Part shown: positions 1 to 9,317 of the stretch, piece after piece
How positions within the stretch are numbered: the stretch's first letter is position 1
Layout: each line of letters begins with the position of its first letter
From: Phenylobacterium hankyongense
GTDB taxonomy: Bacteria; Pseudomonadota; Alphaproteobacteria; Caulobacterales; Caulobacteraceae
NCBI RefSeq assembly: GCF_003254505.1
Contig: NZ_QFYP01000001.1
Location: 542,001-606,000 of the forward strand
Length of the DNA: 64,000 bases
Reading direction: 5' to 3'
The notes under the pieces: model-generated
Databases searched by the model: none
What the model saw: only the letters and a program-made list of their open reading frames with translations
Told to the model about the DNA's origin: nothing
Made by a program: the position numbers and the translations under genes

Positions 1-661
1 GGCGGTAACCCGCCCCGCGGACGGTCTGCAGCATCGGCCGGTCGAAGCCCTTGTCGATCTTCGAGCGCAGCCGGGAGATGTGCACGTCGATGACGTTGGT
101 CTGCGGGTCGAAGTGGTACTCCCAGACCTTCTCCAGCAGCATCGTCCGGGTCACCGACTGGCCGGCGTGGCGCATCATGAATTCCAGCAGCTGGAACTCG
201 CGCGGCTGCAGGTCGATCTCCTTGCCCTGGCGATGCACGGAGCGGCCGATCAGGTCCATCTCCAACTCGCCGACCCGCAGCAGGGTCTGCACCGAGCCGG
301 TCTCCCGGCGCCGCGCCAGGGCCTCGACCCGGGCGCTGAGCTCGGCGAAGGCGTAGGGCTTCACCAGGTAGTCGTCGCCGCCGGCCTGCAGGCCGGCCAC
401 GCGGTCGCCCACCTCGCCGAGCGCCGAGAGGAAGAGCACCGGCGTCTGGTCACCCTCGCGCCGGATGGTCTCGATCAGGGTGACGCCATCCATCTTCGGC
501 ATCATGCGGTCGACGATCATCACGTCGAACTCGCCGTCGCGGGCGGCGACGAGGCCCTCCTGACCGTCCGCCGCCCGCGTGCAGGCGTGGCCGGCCTCGG
601 AGAGGCCGCGCTCCATGGCGTCGGCCGCTTCGAGGTCGTCTTCGACAATCAGGATCCGCAT
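1..661 (-). CDS. OmpR-family DNA-binding response regulator, 3' end cut by the window edge
   Basis: A two-component response regulator that should turn the signal of a partner kinase into transcription control. The protein begins MRILIVEDD (acidic pocket), has a receiver Asp in the segment VMIVDRMMPKMDG and the conserved Lys in DYLVKPYAF. It then has a winged-helix DNA-binding domain ending TVRGAGYR at the edge, so only a few residues are missing. It lies 25 bp downstream of the DegP gene and is probably cotranscribed with it. In rhizobia the equivalent place after cycHJKL-degP is held by feuP, so a FeuP-like role is an inference from order. The partner kinase should lie just beyond the left edge. 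Confidence 0.9.
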   Translation of the reverse strand, partial: MRILIVEDDLEAADAMERGLSEAGHACTRAADGQEGLVAARDGEFDVMIVDRMMPKMDGVTLIETIRREGDQTPVLFLSALGEVGDRVAGLQAGGDDYLVKPYAFAELSARVEALARRRETGSVQTLLRVGELEMDLIGRSVHRQGKEIDLQPREFQLLEFMMRHAGQSVTRTMLLEKVWEYHFDPQTNVIDVHISRLRSKIDKGFDRPMLQTVRGAGYR

Positions 662-686
662 GATTCCGCCCCCGGAAAACCCGAGC

Positions 687-2264
687 TTAGCCTGTAACCT
701 TCAACGGCAGGAAGGAGGTGCGGCCGGCGCGGTAGACACCCACCAGCACGCTGGTGCGGTTGGCCTTCTTGGCGACGTCCACGGCGCTCGCCAGATCCGC
801 GGCGGTGGCCACCAGGCGGTCCCCGGCGCGGACGATGACGTCGCCGCGCCGCAGGCCCTTCTGGCCGGCGTCGGAGGTCTGGTCGACGGAGGTGACGACC
901 GCGCCGCGCACGTCGGCCGGCAGGCTCAGCTGGCGGCGCGTGGCGTCGTCCAGCGGGGCCAGGCCCAGGCCGAGCACCGGCGGCTGCTTCTGCTGCTGCG
1001 AGCCCGAACCGCCCGGACGTTGCGCGTTCGGGCTGTTGTCGTTGGCCGCCAGTTCCTTCTCCGACGGCCGGGTGCCGGAGCGCACCTCGACGGTGCGGTG
1101 GTGGCCGTCGCGGATCACGTCCAGCCGCAGCGCGTCGCCGGGCCGGGCCTTGGCGACTTCCCGCGTGAGCTCGGAGGAGGTCTTCACCGACTGGCCGTTG
1201 ATGGAGGTCACCACGTCGCCGGGCGCGAGGCCGGCGCGTTGCGAGGGTCCGCCCGGCACCAGGTCGGCGACGATCGCGCCGCGCTGGTCGGCCATGCCCT
1301 GGGCCTCCGCCATCTCGGCGGTGAAGTTCTGGATGGTCGCGCCGATGTAGCCGCGCTGGATCTTGCCGCCGGAAATCAGCTGCTTGGTGACCTGGTCCGC
1401 CACGTCGGCGGGGATGGCGAAGCCGATGCCGACCGAGCCGCCCGACGGCGAGAAGATCGCGGTGTTCACGCCGATCACCCGGCCATAGATGTCGAAGGTC
1501 GGGCCGCCGGAGTTGCCGCGGTTGATGGGCGCGTCGATCTGGATGTAGTCGACGAAGGTCTCGCCGATGTCGCGGCCGTAGGCCGAGATGATGCCCGCCG
1601 TGGCGGTGCCGCCCAGGCCGAACGGGTTGCCCACCGCGATCACCCAGTCGCCGACCCGCGGCTTGGCCGAGTTCTCGAAGTTCACGAACGGGAAGTTCGC
1701 GCCCTTGACCTTGATGACCGCCAGGTCCGTGCCCTCGTCGCGGCCGACGACCACGGCGTCCAGCTCGCGCTCGTCCTTCAGCACGACCTTGATGGTCTCG
1801 GCGTTCTCGACCACGTGGTTGTTGGTGATGATGTAGCCGTCCGAGGAGATGAAGAAGCCCGAGCCGGCGGATTGCTGGGTCGGCAGCCGCGGCTGGCCCT
1901 TCTCCGTGCGGCCGCCCTGCGGCGGGGCGCTCTCGTCGTCGCCGTCAGCGCCACCGTTGCTGTCGGGCGCCTGGCCGCGCGGCACCAGGTCGAAGGGCAG
2001 GCCCGGGATGCGCAGGGCGCTGGTGTCGACGCGGCTCGTCACGTTGATCGAAACCACCGCCGGCGAGACGCGGTCGAAGATGTCTGCGAACGACATCGGC
2101 GCGCCGGGCGGCGGCGCGAAGATCGGGGCGGTGGACGCCTTGATGAGATGGGCCTGGTCGGCGTGGGCGGCCGGCAGTCGCACGCCCGCGCCCGCCACCG
2201 CAGCGGCCATGACGCCCGCGCCCGCGATGGCGCCCAGGAGGTAACCGGTCTTCTTCGAAGTCAT
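687..2264 (-). CDS. degP: Do-family periplasmic serine protease (DegP/HtrA)
   Basis: Periplasmic chaperone-protease that degrades or refolds misfolded envelope proteins. The 525-residue protein has a hydrophobic N-terminal signal or anchor (about residues 7-36). A trypsin-like domain follows with the triad His150 (TNNHVV), Asp180 (GTDLAVIKV) and Ser252 (GNSGGP), and then two PDZ domains (about 285-375 and 430-520). An acidic Gly/Gln-rich insert (about 98-130) corresponds to the LA-loop region. It follows ccmH after a 147-bp gap that holds a direct-repeat box at 2357-2373, so it probably has its own promoter. The response regulator gene follows at once, which suggests an envelope-stress operon. 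Confidence 0.93.
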   Translation of the reverse strand: MTSKKTGYLLGAIAGAGVMAAAVAGAGVRLPAAHADQAHLIKASTAPIFAPPPGAPMSFADIFDRVSPAVVSINVTSRVDTSALRIPGLPFDLVPRGQAPDSNGGADGDDESAPPQGGRTEKGQPRLPTQQSAGSGFFISSDGYIITNNHVVENAETIKVVLKDERELDAVVVGRDEGTDLAVIKVKGANFPFVNFENSAKPRVGDWVIAVGNPFGLGGTATAGIISAYGRDIGETFVDYIQIDAPINRGNSGGPTFDIYGRVIGVNTAIFSPSGGSVGIGFAIPADVADQVTKQLISGGKIQRGYIGATIQNFTAEMAEAQGMADQRGAIVADLVPGGPSQRAGLAPGDVVTSINGQSVKTSSELTREVAKARPGDALRLDVIRDGHHRTVEVRSGTRPSEKELAANDNSPNAQRPGGSGSQQQKQPPVLGLGLAPLDDATRRQLSLPADVRGAVVTSVDQTSDAGQKGLRRGDVIVRAGDRLVATAADLASAVDVAKKANRTSVLVGVYRAGRTSFLPLKVTG

Positions 2265-2356
2265 CAGTCTCTTGTTCCCTGTGCGCGCGGCGTCGGTGTT
2301 TCCGGTGCGCGCCCGACAAACCTAGGTTCGATGCACGAGAGTGCAACGGCTCTCAA

Positions 2357-2373
2357 GTTACGTTTAGGTCACC
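2357..2373 (-). promoter_or_regulatory. Direct-repeat box upstream of degP, GGTGAC-N5-CGTAAC
   Basis: Read on the minus strand the site is GGTGAC, five bases, CGTAAC, giving an 11-bp period. It ends 92 bp before the degP start codon. The same half-site pattern, NGTRAC-N5-NGTRAC, lies 83 and 85 bp before the two TonB-receptor genes in this window. The 6+5 spacing is typical of OmpR/PhoB-family regulators. Which regulator binds is not known. Confidence 0.45.
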
Positions 2374-2412
2374 CTGCGTCCGGTATCACGACGGTTATTA
2401 GGCGCAATAGTG

Positions 2413-2865
2413 TCAGGATGGATCGGATTCCGACAGGCGCCGCAGCCGTTCGGCCTCGGTTTGCGAAAGCTCCGGCTCCACCGTGCGGTTCCGCAGCCGG
2501 GTGAGCAACAGGATGAGCCCCAGCCCGACCACCAGGAAGGGTCCGACCCACAGGGCCACGTTGCCGAGCGCGAAGCTCGGCCGCAGCAGCACGAACTCGC
2601 CGTAGCGGTCGGTCAGGAAGCGCTTGATCTCGGCGTCGCTGCGGCCGGCCTTGACCTGTTCGCGCACGATCTGGCGCAGGTCGTGGGCGAGCTCGGCCTC
2701 GGAGTCGTCGATGGACTCGTTCTGGCAGACCAGGCAGCGGACATCCTGGAAGATCTGTCGGGCCCGGGCCTCCTGTGCGGGGTCCGGCAGGCGCTCGGCG
2801 GGATCGGAGGCGGCGGCGAGGCTGAGCACGCCGGCCAGGGCCGCCGCCAGCATGCGCCACCTCAC
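2413..2865 (-). CDS. ccmH: Cytochrome c maturation protein CcmH (CycL)
   Basis: Thiol-disulfide component of system I cytochrome c biogenesis; it handles the apocytochrome CXXCH cysteines in the periplasm. The 150-residue protein has a signal sequence, the family motif RCLVCQNESI with its CXXC (Cys44 and Cys47), the short three-helix domain, and one C-terminal membrane segment (about residues 102-123). The GTG start at 2865 is chosen because it overlaps the ccmF stop as GTGA, the usual translational coupling; an ATG at 2853 is possible. It is the last ccm gene here. No CcmG/DsbE gene lies in the cluster. Confidence 0.92.
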   Translation of the reverse strand: MRWRMLAAALAGVLSLAAASDPAERLPDPAQEARARQIFQDVRCLVCQNESIDDSEAELAHDLRQIVREQVKAGRSDAEIKRFLTDRYGEFVLLRPSFALGNVALWVGPFLVVGLGLILLLTRLRNRTVEPELSQTEAERLRRLSESDPS

Positions 2866-4835
2866 GCCGGCTGCTCCCGCCGCCGCGCCACGCCCAGGCG
2901 GAGCCGGCGGTCGGACAGCGAGACGAGGCCGCCGAGGCCCATGATCACCGGTCCGAAGAAGAGCAGCGTCGCCCACGGGTTCCAGTAGGCGCGCACCAGC
3001 CAGACCGGCGCGCCGGCCTTGTCGCGCCGCTCGCCGAGCACGACGTAGAGATGGCTCAGGCCGCGGTAGCAGATCGCCACCTCCGACGTGGTCTGGCCGC
3101 CGGCCGGATAGAAGCGCCGCTCCGGCTCGGCGGTGCAGACCGGTCGGCCGGCCCGGGTGGCGTGGATCAGCGCGCGTTCGGCCTCGTAGTTGGGCCCATC
3201 GACGTCGCCGACCTGGTCGAGCACCAGGTGATAGCCGCCGACGTTCAGGCTGCCGCCCCGCGAGAGGGTTTCGGCGGCCTCGGCCTTCCAGCCGGTCTCG
3301 TAGCAGGCGCCGAGCACGAACACCCCCAGGCCGAGGTGGGCCAGCGTCATGCCCCAGGCTCCGCGCGGCAGGGCGACGAGCCGGCGCCAGCTCTCCGCCG
3401 CCGGAGCCCGGAAGGCGCGGGTGCGCTCGACCAGCTCGGCGACCACGCCGGCGATCAGCCAGGCGCCCACCGCCAGCCCGGCGGCGCCGAACGCCTTGCG
3501 CGGGCTGACCAGGGCATAGGCCGCCAGGCCCGCGGCGAGGGCGACCAGGACCGCGACCCACAGCCGCTGCGCCACGCCCCAGGCGTCGCCGCGCTTCCAG
3601 GCCAGCAGCGGCCCGGCCGGCAGCAGGATCAGCAGCCCAGCCATCAGCGGGGTGAAGGTGAGGTTGAAATAAGGGGGGCCGACGGAGATCGACTCGCCGG
3701 TCATCGCCTCGCGGATCAGCGGATAGAGGGTGCCCAGCAGGACGGTGGCGGTGGCCGCGGCCAGCAGGATGTTGTTGAGCACCAGGGCGCTCTCGCGGCT
3801 GACCGGGGCGAACAGGCCGCCCTGCCCCAGCTTCGGCGCCCGCCAGGCGAACAGGGCGAAGGCCGAGCCGCAGGTCACGCCCAGGATGATCAGCAGCAGC
3901 ACCCCACGCTTGGGATCGACCGCGAAGGCGTGCACCGAGGTCAGCACGCCCGAGCGCACCAGGAAGGCGCCCAGCATGGAAAAGGAGAAGGCCGCCAGGC
4001 CCAGGAACACCGTCCAGCCGGCGAGCGCGCCGCGCTTCTCGGTGACGATGGCCGAGTGCAGCAGGGCCGCGGCCACCAGCCAGGGCATGAAGGAGGCGTT
4101 CTCCACGGGGTCCCAAAACCACCAGCCGCCCCAGCCGAGCTCGTAGTAGGCCCAGAACGAGCCGAGCGTGATGCCGACGGTGAGCAGGCTCCAGGCGGCC
4201 AGCGCCCAGGGCCGCACCCAGCGCGCCCAGGCGGCGTCCACGCGCCCCTCGATGAGGGCGGCGACGGCCAGGGAGAAGACCACCGACATGCCGACATAGC
4301 CCGCGTAGAGGAACGGCGGGTGGATCGCCAGCGCCGGGTCCTGCAGCAGGGGATTGAGCGAGCGGCCCTCGACCGGCGGGCTGGCGAGCCGCGCCAGCGG
4401 GTTCGAGGCGAACACCGTATAGGCCAGGAAGACCGTGCCCAGGCCGCCCTGCACCGACACCATCACGGCCCGCAGGCCCCGTGGCAGGCTGCGGCCCAGG
4501 AGGGCCGCCGCCGCGCCGTAGCCGGTGAGCGCCAGGCACCAGAGCAGCATCGAGCCCTCGTGGCTGCCCCAGGCCCCGGCCACCTTGTAGAGCATCGGCT
4601 TTTCGGTGTGCGAATTGGCGGCGACGTTGGCCACCGAGAAGTCCGAGGTGACGAAGGCGTGGATCAGGGCCGCGAAGGCCAGCGCCACGCCGACGAAGGC
4701 CGCCAGGGCCGCGCCCTCGCCGGCCGCCGCCAGCACCGTCGAGCGGCGCATCCGCGCGGCCGCCGACAACGCCGCCTGGGCGATCGAGAACACCAGGCCC
4801 AGGGTGAGCGCGAAGGCGCCCAGTTCAGCGATCAT
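2862..4835 (-). CDS. ccmF: Heme lyase subunit CcmF (CycK)
   Basis: Polytopic inner-membrane subunit of the system I heme lyase, which attaches heme from holo-CcmE to apocytochrome c. The 657-residue protein has many membrane helices and the WWD-domain signature GGWWFWDPVENASFMPWL, followed by the conserved EKRG stretch. The start is the ATG at 4835 (MIAELGAFALTLGL), which shares one base with the ccmE stop. An extended reading frame further upstream is the overlap with ccmE and not part of the protein. Its 3' end overlaps ccmH by four bases, so ccmIEFH is tightly coupled. Confidence 0.95.
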   Translation of the reverse strand: MIAELGAFALTLGLVFSIAQAALSAAARMRRSTVLAAAGEGAALAAFVGVALAFAALIHAFVTSDFSVANVAANSHTEKPMLYKVAGAWGSHEGSMLLWCLALTGYGAAAALLGRSLPRGLRAVMVSVQGGLGTVFLAYTVFASNPLARLASPPVEGRSLNPLLQDPALAIHPPFLYAGYVGMSVVFSLAVAALIEGRVDAAWARWVRPWALAAWSLLTVGITLGSFWAYYELGWGGWWFWDPVENASFMPWLVAAALLHSAIVTEKRGALAGWTVFLGLAAFSFSMLGAFLVRSGVLTSVHAFAVDPKRGVLLLIILGVTCGSAFALFAWRAPKLGQGGLFAPVSRESALVLNNILLAAATATVLLGTLYPLIREAMTGESISVGPPYFNLTFTPLMAGLLILLPAGPLLAWKRGDAWGVAQRLWVAVLVALAAGLAAYALVSPRKAFGAAGLAVGAWLIAGVVAELVERTRAFRAPAAESWRRLVALPRGAWGMTLAHLGLGVFVLGACYETGWKAEAAETLSRGGSLNVGGYHLVLDQVGDVDGPNYEAERALIHATRAGRPVCTAEPERRFYPAGGQTTSEVAICYRGLSHLYVVLGERRDKAGAPVWLVRAYWNPWATLLFFGPVIMGLGGLVSLSDRRLRLGVARRREQPA

Positions 4836-5335
4836 CAGGAGCCGCCCTTGTCCGAGGCCGGCTGGGCGTAGGCCGGCGTTGCGCCGTCGCCCCGCCATTC
4901 GCCCTGGGCCTTCAACGCCTTGGTCAGTTCACGCGGCATGTAGCGCTCGTCGTGCTTGGCGAGCACCCGCTTGGCCTCGAACACGCCGTCGCCGCGGAAG
5001 GCCCCAACCGCCACCACGCCCTGGCCCTCGCGGAACAGGTCCGGCAGGTCGCCCTGGAAGACCACCTTGTCCACCGAGGCCTGGTCGCGGACGTTGAACT
5101 CGACCTGGCCGTCGGGATGCTTGACCACCGAGCCCTGGGCCACCAGTCCGCCGAGCTGGATCGAGCGGCCGGCCGGCGGCCGGGCCTTGGCGGCCTGCGA
5201 CGGCGTGTAGAAGAACGAGACGGAATCCCCGAGCCCCCAGAGCGTCAGCGCCACGGCCAGGATCAGCACGGGCGCGATGGCGGCGACCAGCGTCAGCCGG
5301 CGGCGCGCCTTGGGGGATTTCGGCAGCCAACTCAT
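4835..5335 (-). CDS. ccmE: Heme chaperone CcmE (CycJ)
   Basis: Periplasmic, membrane-anchored heme chaperone that carries heme covalently on a histidine to the CcmF/H lyase. The 166-residue protein has a single N-terminal membrane anchor (about residues 13-35), an OB-fold domain, and the heme-binding motif LAKHDERYMP with His128. The C-terminal tail is long and Ala/Gly-rich, as usual. It overlaps ccmI by four bases (ATGA) and ccmF by one base, which places it in the middle of the ccm operon. Confidence 0.95.
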   Translation of the reverse strand: MSWLPKSPKARRRLTLVAAIAPVLILAVALTLWGLGDSVSFFYTPSQAAKARPPAGRSIQLGGLVAQGSVVKHPDGQVEFNVRDQASVDKVVFQGDLPDLFREGQGVVAVGAFRGDGVFEAKRVLAKHDERYMPRELTKALKAQGEWRGDGATPAYAQPASDKGGS

Positions 5336-6414
5336 CGCATCGGCTCCGCCCGCGCCGAGGCGTCGAGCTGTTGCAGGATATCACTGCGGCCGGCGTAGCG
5401 CGCCTTGGCGTCGGCCAGCGCCTGGTCGCGCTTGGCCTTGTCGCCGAGCACGGCGTAGGCGCGCACCAGCCGCACCCAGCCCTGCGGATCGTTCGGGCTG
5501 GCCTGCAGCCGCTGCGCCAGGCCGGCGACCATGCCGCGGACGGCGGTCAGCTGTTCGGGCGACAGGGCCGGCGCAGCCTCCGGCTGGCCCTCCGCGTCGG
5601 CGATCGCCGCGGTCAGCGCGGCGCGGCGGCTGTCGTCGGCGGGCAGGTCGGCCAGCAGGGCCCGCCAGTCGGCCAGGCCACCGGCGCGGTCGCCGTCGGC
5701 GATGCGGGCGCGGGCCAGGTGGAAGCGGGGCGCGACGGCTTTCGGATCGCGCTTCAGCGCCTCCCGGAAAGCGGCCTTGGCGTCGTCGGTGACGGGGCCG
5801 CCGCTTTCGAAGACCAGGCCCTCGCCCAGCAGTTCCCAAAGGTCGGCGCGCTGCGGCGCGATCCGCACCGCCTTGCGCAGGGCGCGGACCGCCTCGGCGG
5901 GATGCTCCGAGGCTCCCTCGGCGATGGCGAGATAGCGGAAGCCCTCCGGATCGTTGGGCCGCTGCTGGGTGAGCTGTTCGAGCACCGCGGCCAGCTCCGG
6001 CGGCGCCAGGCTGGCGGGGTTGGAGGCCTTCCAGGCGGCCAGGCGCTTGACGAACGGCTGGTCGGGCATCCCCGGCGAGCCCAGCGCCAGGTAGAGGCCA
6101 AGCGCCAGCGCCGGGGCCAGCATCACGGCGATCAGCACCGGGCGGCGCGCGGCGGGCTCCGATGTCCAGGTCTCGACCGGCTGGTCGGCGGCGGCCAGCA
6201 GGCGACGGCCGGCTTCGGCGTGGGCGCTCTTGCGCTCGGCCTCGCCGATCAGGCCGCGTTCGGCCAGTTCGTCGATCTCCGCCAGCTGCCGGCGATAGAC
6301 CGCAGGCGTGGGGTCTTGCGCCTCGCCCTGCGTGGCGGCCCGAGCGGCGCGGGAAAGGATGAGACCGGCCGCGGCGGCGGTCAGCACGCCGGCGACCACC
6401 CAGAAGGCGATCAT
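5332..6414 (-). CDS. ccmI: Cytochrome c biogenesis protein CcmI (CycH)
   Basis: Apocytochrome c chaperone of system I. The 360-residue protein has an N-terminal membrane helix (about residues 2-24), a cytoplasmic loop containing YRRQLAEIDELAERGLI, a second helix (about 91-110), and a periplasmic C-terminal half with TPR-like repeats (about 150-345, for example PNDPEGFRYLAIAE). This is the usual two-helix plus TPR layout of CcmI. It is the first gene of the ccm operon, ending with a four-base overlap with ccmE. Confidence 0.92.
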   Translation of the reverse strand: MIAFWVVAGVLTAAAAGLILSRAARAATQGEAQDPTPAVYRRQLAEIDELAERGLIGEAERKSAHAEAGRRLLAAADQPVETWTSEPAARRPVLIAVMLAPALALGLYLALGSPGMPDQPFVKRLAAWKASNPASLAPPELAAVLEQLTQQRPNDPEGFRYLAIAEGASEHPAEAVRALRKAVRIAPQRADLWELLGEGLVFESGGPVTDDAKAAFREALKRDPKAVAPRFHLARARIADGDRAGGLADWRALLADLPADDSRRAALTAAIADAEGQPEAAPALSPEQLTAVRGMVAGLAQRLQASPNDPQGWVRLVRAYAVLGDKAKRDQALADAKARYAGRSDILQQLDASARAEPMR

Positions 6415-6457
6415 GGCGCGCGTTTAGCGGAAAGCGTGGGTCAGTGCGAGCGCGGCG

Positions 6458-7837
6458 TCATGCCCCAGCGGTCGCGCGGGCGGACGGCTCCGGCTGCCCG
6501 GCCGCCGCCGCGCGGCGGCGGACCAGATCAGCGGCCTTGTCGTCGCGAACCAGACGGCTGAATTCCGCCACCACGGTGAGGAAGGCGCGGGCGTTGTCCT
6601 CGTATTCGGTCTCGTGGGTCTTGAGCAGGTCGAGCACTTCCTCGACGTAGTGGTCGAGCATCTCGCCGAGCTTCTCCAGGGTCTTGGTCCGCGCCGCGGC
6701 GAAGCCGCCGTAGTTGGCGCTGGAGCGCACCTCGCGCGCGAAGGCGAGCAGGGTCAGCGAGCGGCGCACCGCCGTCTCGTCGGGCGGCAGGTTGAGCCTG
6801 GGGATGCTGCGGCGGATCCGGCGCAGCTTCGCCGGACCGGTGGGCAGCGCCTGGGCGGCGTACTTCTCGGTCTCCCGCAACCGGGCTTCGACGACGCTGG
6901 CCAGCGACTTGCGCTGCTTGACCAGCCGCAGGCCCCAGCCGTGCTCGCGCGATAGGTCGACGCAGGTCTCCAGTTCGGTCGCCTGCAGGGTGATCAGCTC
7001 CACCCGCTTCGCGGCCTCGACGGCGACGGCGGAGCCGCCATCGAGGTCGAGCAGCGAGATCGCCCTCAGGGCGTCGTCGATGTCGCTCATCACCCGCTCG
7101 CCGAACCCGCCGAGCTCGGAGTCCGCCAGATAGCGCTCCGTCGGCTTGTCCATCACCGCGGAGATGACCCTGAGCACCATCCAGCTATGCGGCAGCTGGG
7201 CGGCCAGCATCTCGAAGAAGCCGGGCCCCGCGTCCTCGGAGATCGAGACGGCGTCCTTGTAGGCCAGCCGCGCGCCGGCGGTCACTTCGTCGCTGAAATG
7301 CGTGGTCCACTCCGGAAGCCGGAAGGAGGCCGCACGGACCACGGGGGCGAGGTCAAGGCAGGCCACGAAAGCCGCCGCGCCGCCGGCCCGGGCCTCGTCG
7401 CAGGCCTCCGCAGCGACCACGAAGTCGCGCACTTCGCCGGCCCGAATGGCCTCGGCCGCCAGCCGCACCAGCCGGTCGAACGCCTCGGTGGAGCTCTCGC
7501 CCGGCCGATAGTCGTAGAGGGAGAGCTCGGCCTTGGCGATCTGCGCCGGGGCGATGACCTTCAGGCCGCGCCAGACGGCGCCGAGCACGCGCCCGGGGAA
7601 GACCAGATTGTGGGGGTCGCGTCCGTCGCCGACGCACATCGGCACGATCGGCTGCAGGATGATGTTGCGAAGCTGGCGGTCGCGGGCCTCGCTTTCCACC
7701 ATCCGGCGAACGCTGGCGAGCGCGCTGTCGCCGCCGGTGCCGGCCAGAGCCGCATGCAGACCGCCCACGACCTGGTCCGGCGCGGCCTCCACGAGGGTCC
7801 GCACGATCTGCATCTTGCGCTCGGACAGAGCAGGCAT
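6458..7837 (-). CDS. Unrecognised soluble, mostly helical protein
   Basis: I do not recognise this family. The product is about 459 residues, without a signal peptide or membrane segment, and looks almost wholly alpha-helical, with Arg/Glu-rich stretches. There are no clear catalytic motifs, and Cys residues are few and unpaired. The ATG at 7837 (MPALSERKMQ) is chosen because GGAG lies eight bases upstream; an in-frame GTG at 7864 is possible. It sits between the ccm operon and the sensor-kinase operon on the same strand, with short gaps, and could be read through from either. Confidence 0.7.
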   Translation of the reverse strand: MPALSERKMQIVRTLVEAAPDQVVGGLHAALAGTGGDSALASVRRMVESEARDRQLRNIILQPIVPMCVGDGRDPHNLVFPGRVLGAVWRGLKVIAPAQIAKAELSLYDYRPGESSTEAFDRLVRLAAEAIRAGEVRDFVVAAEACDEARAGGAAAFVACLDLAPVVRAASFRLPEWTTHFSDEVTAGARLAYKDAVSISEDAGPGFFEMLAAQLPHSWMVLRVISAVMDKPTERYLADSELGGFGERVMSDIDDALRAISLLDLDGGSAVAVEAAKRVELITLQATELETCVDLSREHGWGLRLVKQRKSLASVVEARLRETEKYAAQALPTGPAKLRRIRRSIPRLNLPPDETAVRRSLTLLAFAREVRSSANYGGFAAARTKTLEKLGEMLDHYVEEVLDLLKTHETEYEDNARAFLTVVAEFSRLVRDDKAADLVRRRAAAAGQPEPSARATAGA

Positions 7838-7918
7838 TCGGGAGGCTCCGCATGCGGACAACACCGCATCGCGCCAACATGCCGAACGCGGGTTAAGGTT
7901 TTCCGAAGCGCAAGGACT

Positions 7919-9298
7919 TCAGGCTTCGGCCCGCGGCAGGTCGACCTGCAGGCGCAGACCGCCCAGCCCGCTCTCGCCCAGTGTCAGCGCGCCGCCATAG
8001 GCGCGGGCCAGTTCGTCGATGATGTTGAGGCCCAGGCCCGAGCCCGGCGCACTCTCGTCCAGGCGCGCGCCGCGCTGGATCGCGGCTTCGCGCTGTTCCT
8101 GGGTCAGGCCTGGCCCGTCGTCCTCGATGGTCAGGCGCAGCCGCTCCGGGCCGGCGGCCTCGGCGCGGACCCGCACCTTGCCGCGGCACCACTTGCAGGC
8201 GTTCTCGATTCCGTTGCCGGCGATCTCCAGCAGATCCTGCCGCTCACCCTGGAAATAGAGGTCGTCCGGGGCGTCCCAGTCGATCGCCACGCCCTTGTCG
8301 CGGAAGATCCGCTCCAGGGTGCGGACCAGCTCATCCAGCACCTCGACGACCGAGGTCCGCTCGCCCTGCCCCTGGGTGCGGGCGGCGGCGCGGGCGCGGC
8401 GCAGGTGGTGGTCGACCTGCTGGCGCATGACCGCGGCCTGGCGGGTCACCACCTCGGCGAGGGGCCCCGGACGCTGGTCGGCCTCGGTGATCATCACCGA
8501 GATCGGCGTCTTCAGGGCGTGGGCGAGGTTGCCGACGTGGGTGCGCTGGCGCTCGACGACCTCCTGGTTGTGGGCGACCAGGGCGTTCAGCTCGTCGGCC
8601 AGCGGCATCACCTCGCTGGGATAGACGTGGGCCAGGCGCTCGGCCTTGCCCCGCCGGACCGCGGCCACCTCGCGCTGCAGCTCGAACAGCGGCCGCAGGC
8701 CCACCCGCACCTGGATCACCACGGCGGCGATCAGGCCCAGGCCCAGCAGGAGGAAGGCGGCGGCGGTAGCGGCGATGAAGCCGCGCACGTCACGGTCGAT
8801 GGGCGAGCGGTCCTCGGCGGCGAGGAAGATCACCGGGTGGCCGTAGATGGTCGCCGGCCGTGCGGCGGCCCGCAGCGGCTCGCCGAGCGGTCCGCGGGCG
8901 CTGTAGGCGAACGGCTTGCCGGGACGGGCGGCGAACTTGCTCGCAAGGTCGCGCGGGGTGTGGAGTTCGGAGTCCCACAGCGAGCGGGAGCGGACCAGGG
9001 CCGCGACCTTTCCGCCCGGCCGGAACTCGGCGATCTCCCAGTAGCGGCCGGAATAGGCGCGCAGCGCACGCTCGTCGGTCAGCGCCGGCGCGACCACCTC
9101 GCCGTTCTCCACCGTGGTGCCGGTCGTCAGGTTGTCGATCAGTTCGTTGAGGCTCTGGTCGAAACGCCGCAGCGCCGCCTGCTGGAACAGCAGCGCCAGC
9201 ACCACCGCCGAGACCACCAGCGCGGCCAGGCTCCAGCCGACGGCCAGCAACACCAGCCGGCGGGCGAGCGAGGGGCGGCGCAGGGCCTCGGGGATCAC
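7919..9298 (-). CDS. Membrane sensor histidine kinase (PhoQ/QseC-like)
   Basis: Sensor kinase of a two-component system. The 459-residue protein has two membrane helices (about residues 16-38 and 174-198) around a periplasmic domain of about 135 residues. It continues with a HAMP-like linker, a phospho-acceptor His260 in NLAHALKTPIS, and a HATPase domain with GNGIENACKW (N box), DDGPGL (G1) and GSGLGLNI (G2). It lies 19 bp downstream of its likely response regulator, and both follow a PepSY-like secreted protein. The signal is unknown; PhoPQ-type systems often sense cations or envelope stress. Confidence 0.9.
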   Translation of the reverse strand: MIPEALRRPSLARRLVLLAVGWSLAALVVSAVVLALLFQQAALRRFDQSLNELIDNLTTGTTVENGEVVAPALTDERALRAYSGRYWEIAEFRPGGKVAALVRSRSLWDSELHTPRDLASKFAARPGKPFAYSARGPLGEPLRAAARPATIYGHPVIFLAAEDRSPIDRDVRGFIAATAAAFLLLGLGLIAAVVIQVRVGLRPLFELQREVAAVRRGKAERLAHVYPSEVMPLADELNALVAHNQEVVERQRTHVGNLAHALKTPISVMITEADQRPGPLAEVVTRQAAVMRQQVDHHLRRARAAARTQGQGERTSVVEVLDELVRTLERIFRDKGVAIDWDAPDDLYFQGERQDLLEIAGNGIENACKWCRGKVRVRAEAAGPERLRLTIEDDGPGLTQEQREAAIQRGARLDESAPGSGLGLNIIDELARAYGGALTLGESGLGGLRLQVDLPRAEA

Positions 9299-9317
9299 GG
9301 CGTTGCGGGGCGCACGG

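Noticed and set aside
579-2504. Long plus-strand open frame opposite degP
   Set aside because: It is Arg/His/Ala/Gly-rich, has no domain, and is the mirror of degP, which has a full catalytic triad and PDZ domains. In 70% GC DNA such antisense frames are common.
3051-4871. Long plus-strand open frame opposite ccmF
   Set aside because: Low-complexity Gln/Arg/Gly content and no homology; ccmF on the other strand carries the WWD signature.
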